A DNA stretch of 64,000 nucleotides from Onthophagus taurus (taxonomy: Eukaryota; Arthropoda; Insecta; Coleoptera; Scarabaeidae): the NCBI RefSeq assembly GCF_036711975.1, contig NC_091967.1, positions 18,910,001 through 18,974,000 of the forward strand, given 5' to 3'. Positions 13,701 to 25,800 of the stretch are shown here, in pieces. The notes beneath the pieces were generated by a model. The model made no database searches, had not been told where the DNA came from, and saw nothing but the letters and a program-made list of their open reading frames with translations. How positions within the stretch are numbered: the first letter of the stretch is position 1; each line of letters starts with the position of its first letter. The position numbers and the translations under genes were made by a program.

Positions 13701-14179
13701 ACAAGAGTCCAACTTGTATACTCAAACGTTACGTTTTAACATTTCTTTATTTGCGTCATATATAAACTTACTAATTTAAGTAAATTTTAATATCTTTGTA
13801 AAAATGTGCAAGAAAAATGCTTGTTTTGACGTTCAAACTGACAATACACTTTGACAGCTGCGATAAATATACAACATAAAAAATGTAAAAACCCTATGTT
13901 ATGATGGAATTTGGAATTATTTTAAAATTATTGTCCGGTTATGTAACTTAATTTATGGTCGCACTTATTAATACATCAAATACGAGGCTAATAAGTTATT
14001 CAAAAAATTAACATTGCAGGAATATTTTTACATATAAATAATAATTTTTGATATAATAAAAAAATTAAAGGTGAAAGAAATTAAATGTAGGCAACCCAAT
14101 TAACATATATTGAATTATTTAAATAAATAATGAAAATTAATTTATTTCTTAAATAACAAATTAAAACTTAATTTAAAAT

Positions 14180-15213
14180 TCAAATTGCACCTTTCGCGTA
14201 TGGTGTATTTTTATTAATATGCAAATAAAAATCGCCTTTAATCCCAATTTGACAATTTTCACCCATAACAGCCCTTTGATTATCTGAGTATCTCCCACAG
14301 TCAAATTCATCGTAATTTGAAGTGTTTACAGCGACAAAATTGGTTGTGTTTATGCTTTCGGCGAAATATAATGGGGCTCTATTATGACTGCCGCCACCTA
14401 TTAAACAAAAAAATTATTTTTACAGAAATCTGTAATGTATTAAATTTTAAATGTTTCTTACCAATTTTGGCACAACCATTTTGCGGACGTTTTCCCCCAC
14501 ATGGAAAGAAATCTGCATGACCAATTGGTTTTTCATAACCCAAGTGGCCTCCGTCTGTGTGAATAACATCAACAAAATTGGCATCACCAGAACATAATCT
14601 ATCATCAGGACAATTTCCTATGAAGAGTGGTCCTGCAGGATCTAAAGCTGTTATTCTACCGATTTTTGCTCCACGTAGTGCTAAAATTCGTTTTCCTAAA
14701 ACAAAATTAAGAAATAATAAAGAAAATTTAAATTAAATAAAGAATTACCTGCAAATCCTGATATGTGAGCTCCTAAAGAATGTCCAATAAGATGGAATTG
14801 TTCGAACGGTAGGCTGTATTTTTCGGCCAATTCAGTTATAAAATCACCAACATGATTTCCAACATTTTTTACTGATTTAACGGCTAATGTAAAAAATCCT
14901 CTGGCGTGTTTACCCCAATCGACGGTGATTACATTCACATTTCCTTTTTTTAAATACTCATTTACTGTTGGTTCGAACCAAAACGAATCTTTGTTATCCA
15001 TCCAACCATGTATTAAAATTTTTATTGGTTGCGTTTCATTAATTTTAAAATCTTCAATTTCCTTTATTTTAACCGCCTTTGATGAAGAATGTCCATAAAA
15101 CTTAATATTGTTGCGATTAACAGCTAAAAAAGAGGAATTAAATTTATTAATTTAAAATAAATTTTAAAATTAATACCTTGTGGATTACAACAAAATATGC
15201 AATTTAGACACAT
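14180..15213 (-). CDS. Pancreatic-lipase-family lipase/phospholipase A1-like protein, copy 1
   Basis: Four exons (15213-15177, 15123-14749, 14695-14462, 14397-14180), all in phase, 287 residues. The protein carries ILIHGWMDN, the nucleophile elbow GHSLGAH, the catalytic aspartate motif [22 protein letters not shown], and [13 protein letters not shown] holding the catalytic histidine. A complete Ser-Asp-His triad is therefore present. The family hydrolyses acyl esters of lipids, usually outside the cell. Oddities: the predicted N-terminus ([12 protein letters not shown]) is not a classical signal peptide, although relatives are normally secreted, so a signal-peptide exon may have been missed or lost. 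The cysteine that normally precedes the catalytic SH is glycine here. The protein is short for the family. It is a paralogue of the gene at 21168-22257 with the same exon layout, and the stretch between them is all repeats. Confidence 0.88.
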
Positions 15214-15239
15214 TTTAGAATTGAAGCTTTACAATAAAA

Positions 15240-16500
15240 TAAGTTATGAAATAAAATCAGTTTTAGTACTCAGCTGTTATATCGATTGATAAAATAAAGG
15301 TTTTTTAGAAGTGAGTTATCTCTTGTGGTTGTTTGCTAAATTCGTTTATCTTTTTCTATCAATTATGAGTAACATAATGCTGAAAATTATGTTTTTTTAT
15401 GATTCATTAGAGTAACACTTAAAATATAATCGTAACGGAAATCAAAGAGTAAATATCTACTTACGCATATTATACTTTTAAAACAACTCAAACTGTTGGT
15501 TAATAAAAATGAATCAAATTTTGTAATACCGTGCTTATAAAGTGTTTGATAATCTTGTTTAGATATTGGAATAGAATCGATCTAATTGATGACTTTTTTA
15601 ACGAAATTATAAAGAAAAGATAACGCTAAAAGTACTCGATTTTACTTAGAAAGAGATTACGCACTTGAGTGTGGCTAAAATTTCGTTTGTAAATGTTTAC
15701 ATAAGTGTGTTTTGTTAGTACAAATTTTCCGCTTTCATCAAAATGCCGAAGTTTACTTTATCTGTTATGTAAATTGTCTATCTATAAATCTTGATCCTCA
15801 TTTAGACCGATTCTTTTAATAATTGTGTAATGAAAAACCTTCCAATGTTGTTTGTGAAAGAGAATGGCGAGTTTGAGGATTAATCAAATAAATGAAAAGT
15901 AATTTTATATCACTAAAGTGAACCAGAAAATCTATTTAAATTCAACCATGACTAAAGTGATGTGTCTAGCAGCTGTTGTCCAATATGTATGATGGTTATA
16001 GTCACCAATACATCGATGGCAAAATTTAAATATGGCATTTGTAGTAGATGAAGCAGCCTCGCGAAATAGCAAAACTCGACCCAGAAGTGCATTTGGTGTT
16101 GTGGCAAACCGATTTTGGAAATCGAGTTACCAAAATCGATGTTACTACATTAGTTACCAGAAAATATTATTATTATTCTTTGTCCAACAAAAATATATAA
16201 ACAAATTAATCAATAAATAAAACCCGATTCCATTTAATATCCTTTATTGGAATTCTTCATTGACCCCGACGACAAAGAACAGCGTTTTGACGTTCAGAAG
16301 GAAGAAGTTCAAAAAATCAAAAACATCAAGAAGAAGAAATTTTCTTCTGGAAACTTTTTCAGCAAGTCAAGTTCATGGAGTTGTCAATTTTTTAAGTTTC
16401 TTCAATTTATCATCGTTTGCCACTTCATCAGGTAAGCCATATTCCTTTCACCTATAAGACAGAAATAAAATACAAATAAAATTAATTAAATAAAATATAT
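15240..16500. other. Intergenic spacer: nothing recognised
   Basis: AT-rich sequence upstream of lipase copy 1. A short basic frame near 16,260-16,450 has no recognisable domain. The 5' flank of the lipase (15,214-15,700) presumably holds its promoter, but no TATA box stands out. Confidence 0.4.
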
Positions 16501-16782
16501 AACATACAGGGTGTATCTAAATGGATGCGAAAGATTTTAAGGGGCGATTTTCAACGAAAATTAAAGGAGGTCTTTCATATAACTTTTTGGTCAAAACCAC
16601 TTCTCTTCCAAGTTTCAGCCCTCTAAAATTAGGGGAAAGAATGGTTTTTCTTTAACAAATCCACTATGGAGGAATTTAGAAGCATGAAATTTAGCACATA
16701 ACTGTTGCTAATAAAATGACACTTTTTGACGATTTTTATAACCGGAAAATGTTATTACAGGTGGCTAAAAAATCAACCCCTA

Positions 16783-17998
16783 TACAGGGTGTATCTGAAT
16801 GACTGCAACAAACTTGAAGGGGTGATTCTTTAGTGAATTTTAAGGGTACTTTGATATATGAACCATGGGCGACTTCGGCTCCCCTAAGGAGCTACACCCC
16901 TCCAAAAATGGCGGAAAATTTTGGTTTAATTTTTTTGTCTCAAAAACCATAAACGCTAGGAAAATGAAATTTGGGGAATATGTTTAACTCATAATAGGGC
17001 ATGTTTTGACCCTATTTGTACTTTCAACCTACCCCTCTAAACTACTAAACGTAACCACCCCCTTTACATTTTTGCTAATATTTTTTTTATGCAGATGATA
17101 AATACATTAAAAAAAGTAGTAAATCTAGGTAGATGGAAGTATCCTAAAACTTTTTTGTCTCTTTAAAATTTTTCCAAAAACGACTAATTTTTGAGAAAAA
17201 AAATAATAAAGCAAACACTGCACGTTAAACAACGGGATTGTCGATCAACAGTTGGAATGAATTTTTAATGAAAAAATCTTAGTAGGCTTTGCAATCTTTG
17301 TCAGAAATATTTTTGACGTTTAAATGTCAGTGTTTTCCTTATTATTATTATTGTGTTTCAAATTAATTTTTAAATAAAGTTCTATCGCATTTACGCTCGT
17401 TCACTCGACGTTTCAAAATTTTAAATAAAACAATAATAATCGTACGAAAACCACTGACATTTAAACGTCAAAAATATTTCTGACAAAGATTGCAAAGCCT
17501 ACTAAGATTTTTTCATTATAAATTCATTCCAACTTTCGATTAACAACCCTACAGCTTAACAGTTAGTGTTTGCTTAATTATTTTTTTTCTCAGAAATTAT
17601 TAAATTTTCGAAAAACATCAGAGAGACAAAAAAGTTTTAGAATAGTTTTATCTATCTAACTGATATTTTTACAATGTATTTAAAATCTTCATAAAAAAAA
17701 TCTAGGCATAAATTGAAGGGGGGTGGTTACGTTTAGTAGTTTAGAAGCGTAGGTTGAAAGTACAAGTAGGGTCAAAACGTGCCCTATTATGACTTAAACA
17801 TATTCCCCAAATTTCATTTTCCTAGCGTTTATGGTTTTTGAGAAAAAAAAATTAAACCAAAATTTTCCGCCATTTTTGGAGAGGTGTAGCTCCTTAGGGG
17901 AGCCGAAGTCGCCCATGGTTCATATATCAAAGTACCCTTAAAATTCACTAAAGAATCATCCCTTGAAGTTTGTTGCAGTCATTCAGATACACCCTGTA
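16783..17998. mobile_element. Near-perfect 1.2 kb palindrome, inserted element
   Basis: The two arms are about 600 bp each and meet near 17,390. For example, the left arm TACAGGGTGTATCTGAATGA and CCATGGGCGACTTCGGCTCC are matched in reverse complement at 17,880-17,998. The ends abut TA on both sides. It has the same CAGGGTGT-type termini as the outer element but a different interior, so it is a related family that jumped into the outer copy. Confidence 0.8.
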
Positions 17999-18742
17999 TA
18001 CAGCCTGATTCAGAGTAAGCGCCTTATTTTTTTTTAGCCACACTATGGGTATTACTTTCAAAATATTTGGCAGTAATATGTTTTAGGACTTTCTCTACAC
18101 GATGGTGATATCATATTTTCAATTGGACGAATTATTTCAAAATGGCGACTGTCAACTTTTTTTTTTAAATGGAATGCTCAAAATTTTTTTTTATTATTGA
18201 GATCCTAAAAACATTCTTTTTACGATAGTATTTTGTTTTTCTTAAAAATTCATTTCTTTCCCCATCAAAAAGCAACCTAACATTTGAATCTAGTAGCGCA
18301 TGAATGTTTTACACTCGATGTTATTTTTGTCCAAATAAATAAATAAGTAGATGTTTATTACAAAATAAAGTTTAATTGTGTCTTTTGTGTCTAGCGCTAC
18401 TTGATATTTGGACAAAAATAACATCGAGTGTAAAACATTCATGCGCTACTAGATTAAAATGTGTGCTTTTTGATGGGGAAAGAAATGAATTTTTAAGAAA
18501 AACAAAATACTATTCGTATAAAGAATGTTTTTAGGAACTCAATAATAAAAAAAAAATTTTGGCATTCAATTTAAAAAAAAAGTTGACAGTCGCCATTTTG
18601 AAATAATAATTCGTCCAATTGAAAATGTGATATCACCATCGTGTAGAGAATGTTCTAAAATATATTACTGCCAAATATTTTGAAAGTAGTACCCATAGTG
18701 TGGCTAAAAAAAAATAAGGCGCTTACTCTGAATCAGGCTGTA
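17999..18742. mobile_element. 744 bp palindromic element with TACAGCCTGATT ends
   Basis: The left end TACAGCCTGATTCAGAGTAA is mirrored by the right end TTACTCTGAATCAGGCTGTA. The arms (about 370 bp) meet near 18,370 and are highly similar throughout (GTGTAAAACATTCATGCGCT lies in the right arm, with its complement in the left). It lies immediately next to the right end of the 1.2 kb palindrome, at a TA. Confidence 0.8.
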
Positions 18743-19161
18743 TAATAATTTTTCTCTTTAAAAACTTGATTTAAATAGAGGGATTCAATACGCAACTTCT
18801 TTGTCTCTTGTCATGTTCTCTTAAAATTGTTAGTTTGATCACAAAAAAATAAAATAATACACAGGCTCAGGTGAATTAATTCAGCGATTGGTTATTAGTA
18901 GTCAAAAAAATGAAGTTATGTCAAATTGATCTCAGCATTATTTTATTTTTTGTGATCACACTAACAATTTGTTAGTTGTAAAATGTCAAGAGATAAGAAA
19001 GTTGCAGATTTTTTCCCTTAACTTTAGACTATAACTTGGAGGAGAGAAGAGGTTTAATTTTCGCTGAAAAATCACCCCTTAAAATCTTTCGCATCAATTT
19101 AGATACACCCTGTATATATAAAATTAATAATAATTTAATTATTTATTACCACATTAAATTA

Positions 19162-21000
19162 TCATGGTTGATTCGAATAATGATTTAGAATTACAAAATA
19201 TTTCAAAAATTAAATTTCCACCCTTTTGGCGTTCCAACCCTGAGATTTGGTTCAAACAAATTGAAACACTTTTCGTGTTAAACAGAATTAACTCTGAAAA
19301 AATTTAATATAATGCAGTATTGGCAAACTTACCTACCGAAATTTTTTCAACTGTGCTTGGCTTAATCCAAAATCAACCAGATCTAGATCCATACTCTTCG
19401 CTTCACAAGGTATTAATAGACCGATTATCCTTAAGCGAAGAAACACGTCTAGATAACCTCCTTTCCTCTGGCAAGGAAGAAGTTCAAGATCACCATCAAC
19501 TTCAACCTCATTGTCAGAAGTAAATTTTAATCTTCAACCTCAAAAATACTCCAAAGTCACATCACAGGATGACACTAGCTTTGTTCGTTGGGACTGCACT
19601 ATTCTGCACGACATGGCACTCGTATGACGTCATAGTGCAATTAAGTGTAAGTCAGTGCAATGTCATGTCAACTTAGTGCAGGTCAGAAAAGTGTATAAAC
19701 CGTGGTCGCAACGAACAGATTTTTATAAAAAAAAGTGTATAATATTTGAAATGGACGAACAGGAGATTGTCAGCGAAATACTCGTGGAAAATGAAATCAT
19801 TGCAGAATGTTTTTTTAGTAGCGATTCATCAATTATTATTATTTTTTATTTTTATCAATTATTAGCGAAATATATTTTTTCGCCAAACTACTATCTAGTT
19901 CTTTCAAAAGTACTACTTAACGTATAAAGAAATCACATGCTAAATTGCACCAAAATCGGTAAGCAGTACCTGCAAAAAAAAAATTTGGGGTGGTGACGGT
20001 AGTTAACACCAGCCACCCCTAAATGAGAAAAAACATATAATTAGTATTTTTAAATGTACTATAAGTGTATTTAATGAAGCCAAAATGGACAGGGTAGTTT
20101 TTAAATTATTCCAAAAAAGTAGGGGTAGTTTTCTACCGCCTCTACTGGGATTGAATATACTGTGTTCTCTAATACAACAAATATTAATTATTATAAGGTT
20201 TTATTTCTTAATATTTAATATTAATATTAATTATTACAAAACACGGTTTCAAATATTCCGCCATTTTAGTTACACTGCATTAAACTGCACTTATTGAACT
20301 TAATCGAAAGCAGGTGCAACAAAATCTGCACCAACTTGCACCGGCTGCACTAAATTGCACTGCACATGGCCCAACGAACAGTATGAGTGCAACTGCACTA
20401 AACTGCACTATCCCCAATGAACACACAACATCTGCACTAAACTGCTTAGTGCAAATGAGTGCAAGTAGTGCAGTCCCAACGAACCAAGCTACTGTAACCA
20501 CAAAGTATTAAAATCTATTTGAGTCGATAACTAAACATCAGGATGACATTGAAACTCAAATAAATTTAATTATAAACAAATTAAAAATAACTTACCACCA
20601 ACGTTTTCATATCAAACTTACAATCACTGTCACTGCTCAAGATCACGGGAGCGTTCATTTTCATGTTCACGCCAGAGGTCTAGAAGCAATTCCCAAAATT
20701 CTCTAGACATTTGTTGGTATCATCGCAAATTTCACGATAATGCACACAAATGTGAAGGTGCTCTATGTAGATTCTACACTTCATTTAACAATTCTTCATC
20801 TCCAAAAAACTAAATAAAGTTTTAATAGAAAAAAAGAAATTTTCAAAATTCAAAATTTTGACAAAACGTCAACCTCACTTTTTTGACAATACCAATAACC
20901 TAAATTTCTTGATTGACACTGGAGTCGACATTTCAGTGTTACCATTCAAGTTTTTTCCGAACCATATATTATATGGTAGCACTAAAAGACTGATTTGTAA
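19162..21000 (+). pseudogene. Gypsy-type LTR retrotransposon remnant (gag to start of protease)
   Basis: The plus-strand gag reads KFPPFWRSNPEIWFKQIETL and VLANLPTEIFSTVLGLI, with a stop between them. A gag C-terminal piece follows at about 20,700-20,810 (CWYHRKFHDNAHKCEGALC). Next comes a retropepsin active-site-like segment near 20,905-20,950 (FLIDTGVDISVLPFK; family consensus DTGAD). The coding region is interrupted by a ~0.9 kb insertion (19579-20488) plus stops. Reverse transcriptase, integrase and LTRs were not found. Confidence 0.75.
19579..20488. mobile_element. Non-autonomous DNA transposon with ~23 bp inverted ends, inside the gypsy gag
   Basis: The left end CTTTGTTCGTTGGGACTGCA and the reverse complement of the right end CTTGGTTCGTTGGGACTGCA differ at one position and continue into CTA. 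Subterminal DNA is crowded with copies of GTGCA/TGCAC and TGCACTAAACTGCAC. Inside are short frames, one starting MDEQEIVSEIL, too short for a transposase. The superfamily is not certain and the target duplication could not be fixed. Confidence 0.7.
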
Positions 21001-21167
21001 AGTCTAATTAACAATTCGAGTTTTTGTATGCAATGTTTATAATTGGAAACATAGATTAAGAGTGATAAAGGATAATAAAAGATCAAAATAATTTTATGGA
21101 AAACAGAATTTTTATTTGTACAAAAATAGCAAAATAAATAACATCAAGTAGTAATAGTTATAATGGG

Positions 21168-22257
21168 TCATAAAAGCTCTCCTAACGCGTAAGGAGACGT
21201 ATTGTTCGTTTCTAAATAATAAATTCCAACGATGTTTGGATTAGCGTCCTCACCCATAATTGCAGTTATTTTTTTATTGTACTTTTTATCAACGACATCA
21301 TCGAAGCTATCGCAATAGCCAGCAATGAATTTTTTACTTGTAATACTTTCCGCAAAGTATAACGGTGCTCTTTTATGACTGCACGCCACTAAAGTAAAAC
21401 AAAGAAAGTTATAAATTATTTTTAAAATAATTGTGCAATTTGGGTTGCATACTCATACTAACATTTTTGAAAAAAATTCAATAATTTATAAAAATTAAAT
21501 AAATTCTTACTGTTAGTTGTTTTACATCCAGCTTGTTTCCTGACTCCACCATTAGGATAAAAGTCAATATGTCCTAATGGTTCCTTAATCCCTAAGACGC
21601 CTCCATCAGTATGGATGACATCAACAAAATTTGCATCTGATCTGCATAATCGATCTTCAGGCGGTTTTTCTTTATAACCAGGCCCAGCAGGATCTAAAGC
21701 GGTTATTCTTCCGATGGTTTTATTATGATATAAAATAATATGTTTTCCTAGAAGTAACATTTATTTTTTAAATCATAAAAATGTAATGATTCAATTTAAT
21801 TACCTGCAAATCCTGCTATGTGTGACCCTAAACTATGCCCAATAATATGAAATTTTTCGAAATGTATGCGGTATTTTAAAGAAATATCACTGATTAACAT
21901 AGCTATGCTGAATCCAACCATTTTAACCGATTTCACAGCTTTACCAAACAACCCTTTCGCGAATTTTCCCCAATGCACTGTAATAATATTAACATTTCCA
22001 CGTTTTAAATACTCTTGAATCGTTGGTTGATACCAATATGATTTTTTATCATCCATCCAACCATGACACAATATTTTAACTGGATATTCTGGATTTATTT
22101 TATAGTTTTTCGTTTTTACCTTTAACAATTTCGTTCCTTTCTTATCCCCATTTCCGGTATAAAGATAAAACTTAACACCGTTTTCTTCATAACCTAGATT
22201 TTAAAGTAAACGTTAATATATCTAACAAAAATAGAATGAATAAATAAAATTACCCAT
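21168..22257 (-). CDS. Pancreatic-lipase-family lipase/phospholipase A1-like protein, copy 2
   Basis: Exons 22193-21804, 21747-21511 and 21388-21168, plus a proposed 4 nt coding start exon (22257-22254, ATG G), give 283 residues in phase. Motifs: [15 protein letters not shown], nucleophile elbow [22 protein letters not shown] with the catalytic aspartate, [13 protein letters not shown], and [14 protein letters not shown] with the catalytic histidine. The triad is complete. It is a paralogue of 14180-15213 with matching intron positions. The start is uncertain: the tiny first exon gives no signal peptide and no upstream in-frame ATG is visible, so either the protein is not secreted or a leader exon was missed. 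Expected role is hydrolysis of lipid esters. Confidence 0.85.
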
Positions 22258-22259
22258 GT

Positions 22260-22826
22260 TAAGATCGAGAATGAAAGCGAAGTTCAAGGATCGATGTCGA
22301 TGCTGACGACGAATATTTTCCTATGCCATGTATTTTACAAACTTGGCAAAGCGCAATCGCACACCAAAGACTAATCGAAGTCGGAACGTTTTATGTTAGA
22401 TTCACTGTCTGGTAAGTTTAAAAATAATATGAGGGAGTTTGTTTATAATGCTAGCGGGAGCCGGTAATTTCGTAATTTTGTGACGTAAACTCTAAATATA
22501 ATAGATATTATTTATACCTTAAGCCTTATCTGAACAATTTGGATTGTTATTCCGTGACTGAACTGCTAACATTGCCGGTTTAAACAAAAGTGCGCTATTT
22601 TGACTTTATATAAACACTTTTATGATGTGTAATCATAAAATATGATTACAATAAAATTATGAAGTGTGCTTCAACTTGTAATTAAATCGAGATAATTTGA
22701 AATGTAAATGAATCACATAAAAAAAATTTAATATATCAGATTGAAATGTAACGAAAAATATTTTTAAATAACAAGGCCATACAATTAATCATCAATTTTA
22801 TTGACCAAATAAGTATGAATAGACAA
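22260..22826. other. Intergenic spacer between lipase copy 2 and the dehydrogenase cluster
   Basis: AT-rich. It should contain the lipase 2 promoter and the 3' UTR of the first dehydrogenase. No motif stood out. Confidence 0.4.
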
Positions 22827-25800
22827 TTATTTAATTTTCTCTTCACGTTTAAGTTTAACTAATTCCTCTGATTTTGTCCATAATTTTTTAGCGATTTCTG
22901 CGTCTTTTGCGGAATCATACAGTTCAATTTGTTGACAATTATCAAAAAGTTGACCCGTTATGTGTTGAACAGAACGAGATGTTGCTACATGAATTGATGT
23001 TCTTGCCCCTTCTTCCGGTGTCTAAAATAAATTTAAAAATATTGAATCATATTTTTTACTAAAATTTGTCTAAAATTGTTACATTACTGAATAATGAATG
23101 TAAAAAAAGTATTAATAAAGTTTCTTATTTTACTGTTCCTGCAACTCCTTTTTAGGTATACAACGGTTATTAGACAGTTTATGACTAGAATAAATTAGTA
23201 ATAATAATTATAAAAACATAGTTGTTACGTTTAGCGTGTACGGCTGGTATATTACTGCTATTACTATAAGTGTTGTAAATATAATTTTCTTTACCATCAT
23301 TTTCTTCCTCGTGTTCCAAGGTCCCAATCGTCTCCCCACAAAAAATAGTCTTCTACTCTAGATTCAACAGTTGATGCATGACATGGAGTTTATGTCATCG
23401 TCTTTAATTTTTACAAACAAAAATTTGTTGTGCATGGCACGGTAAAGTTCGCCATTAACCGTAATTTCTTTTTGTAAGCTCACTTTGGAAGAACTTGTGG
23501 CCCAATGATCTTACTGTACCAAAATTCGCACCAAACAGTCGTTTTGTGGAAATGAACTTCATCTGAAAAGATGATTTTTTGATAAAAATGCTCATCTTTG
23601 GCTAAGCGATCTCCAGCCCATTGGGTGAACCGAAAACGCATCGGATGGTCATAAGACTTCAGTTTTTGAACAAATTGAACTTTGTAAGTCTTCATACTGA
23701 GGTCTTTATACAACATTTTCTTCAGAGAAGTGAAACGATGACGAGTTCATGGATTTTCACGCACACTCTGAGCAACTGCACGAGAACGTGGACGGGTTGT
23801 TTTTGCAATAACGATTCAGCTTTACGAATTGATCCACAAAGTGAGTTGAACGCACTGCATTTAGTCCAATATTTCCATGTAATTTTTTTACAGTTTGGCT
23901 TGAAGATCACTTTGGCAGTAAGTTTTTAATATGTCACATTTTTGTTCAAGCGTAAAGCAAATGTCAAATATAAGACTAACTCTGTTAATTCATGAATGTC
24001 ATTTGTTAGATGGCCCACTCTGTAATTCTCTTTATGAATGATTGTCATTACAATGCCAAGAATTGTAGTATCGTAATGATGTTGAGAAATTCAGTTGTAC
24101 TAAGAATGATGGAATCGTTACTTTTTGTGCAATGTGGCCAAATTGCATTCCTACACATTTAAAGTTGATAGTTTAGGTATTCTATAGCAACGTTATCGGA
24201 AATATTATCGAGAATCAAAAGAACTTCTAGACTTTTTTAATTCATATATCGTATAAACCATTCTGTAAACATAAAAATGATCACCCAGGCGATCTTATTT
24301 GCCAAGCAGGGAATAGGTTAGTGATCGAACGGATAATGATTTGCGAAAAACCGGATACCGGATATTTCTTTCAGCCGGATATCCGGTTATCCGGCATATC
24401 TATAAGGCCATTATGGTTACAATTTCTGGTGCATTTCTGTGATACCCTACAATACCACATTATTGCGATATTTTAATAAAAATGAAATTAATAAGAAAGC
24501 TGATAAGATATGTCAACTTATTTGGATCCAAGATACAAAATGAATCATTTTGATGCTGATTTAACTAACGAACCAACTCTAAAAAGAGGATACTTTAATT
24601 AATACTTGATATTTCCACAAGGATCCTTCAAGAAATGAATTATATATCAAAACTTCGAATATTGTTTTCTCAAAAACTAAAAGTTATTTTTCAAAACGGG
24701 TCGGTTCATTGGATAGAGAACACTTTTATTAACACTTTGGGAAAATTTCATACTCATATTCCAATAAATGGATTTTATACAAATTTTTAAATCTTAATCG
24801 GCGAAAATTGCGAAATTCGAAAAAATTGTCGATTATTTCAAAAATTTATTTCTTAAGAACTAAAAATGATTTTTCACAATGACTTTTTTCATTAAAAACA
24901 GAATACTTTAATTGATAATTGGTTATATTTCCACAAGGATCCTTCAAGAAATAATTTTATAGCGAATTTTGAAAGTTATCGATGAAAATTGCAACATCGA
25001 AAATTTTACCAAAACTTCAAATATTGTTTTCTCAAAAACTAAAAGTTATTTTTCAAAACGGGTTGGTTCATTGGAAAGAGGACACTTTTGTTACCACTTT
25101 GGCAAATTTTCATACTCATATTCCAAGAACTGGATTTTATACGAATTTTTAAAACTTAATCGGCGAAAATTGCAAAATTCGAAAAAATTGTCGATCATTT
25201 CAAAAATTTATTTTTCAAGAACTGAAAGTGATTTTTCAAAACGGCTTTTTGCATTAAAAAGAGGATACTTTACTGACAGTTCTGTTAGTAATTAATGTGA
25301 TGATGAATTACAAGCGAAGAGAAGAAAACTAGATGAAACTGCAACAAGAGATTTTATATATCGTATTGGATTTGTTATAATGGGGTTGCTAATGGCAAAC
25401 CTGATATAAATAAAGTTGTATTCAATGAAAAAAGTCCTATTGGGGTTGAACTTGATTATTATCTGCAGTGTCCAACACCTAAAAGAGATACTACTTCCTG
25501 TGAATGGTGGAGTACTTACTAAGTAATAGGTTTTTAATATCCGACCAAAGCCGAATAGTTGCCGGATATCCGTTCCACCACTAGGTAGTTTACTGATTCA
25601 CCATTAGGTCTTGATTCACCATCACTGATTTCAACGTACGATCTCCTGAGGTAATGGAGCAAAATATGAGTGTCACCCGTTCTTTTGCTACCTTAGATCC
25701 ACCGGTAGTTTTCTGCGATTCGGGTTCATCTGCATTTCACACTTGGGCAGGAGTATATCCTTTATCTCAATGATCTTAGAAAGTTCCCGGGACAATGCTG

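Larger units (their letters stand above)
16505..19114. mobile_element. Outer palindromic (foldback-like) element with TACAGGGTGT ends
   Basis: The left end TACAGGGTGTATCTAAATGG is mirrored at the right end (AGATACACCCTGTA, ending 19114), and the match continues for roughly 60 bp (GATGCGAAAGATTTTAAGGGG and onward). The ends abut TA, suggesting TA target sites. No transposase frame is inside, so it is non-autonomous. Two further palindromic elements lie within it (16783-17998 and 17999-18742). An imperfect inverted pair around 18,790-19,010 (TTGTTAGT, TGATCACA blocks) probably belongs to its own inner arms. Confidence 0.75.

Noticed and set aside
24969-25295. 108-residue plus-strand frame in SDR copy 1 intron
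   Set aside because: It is satellite repeat sequence read by chance; the repeat period is not a protein repeat.
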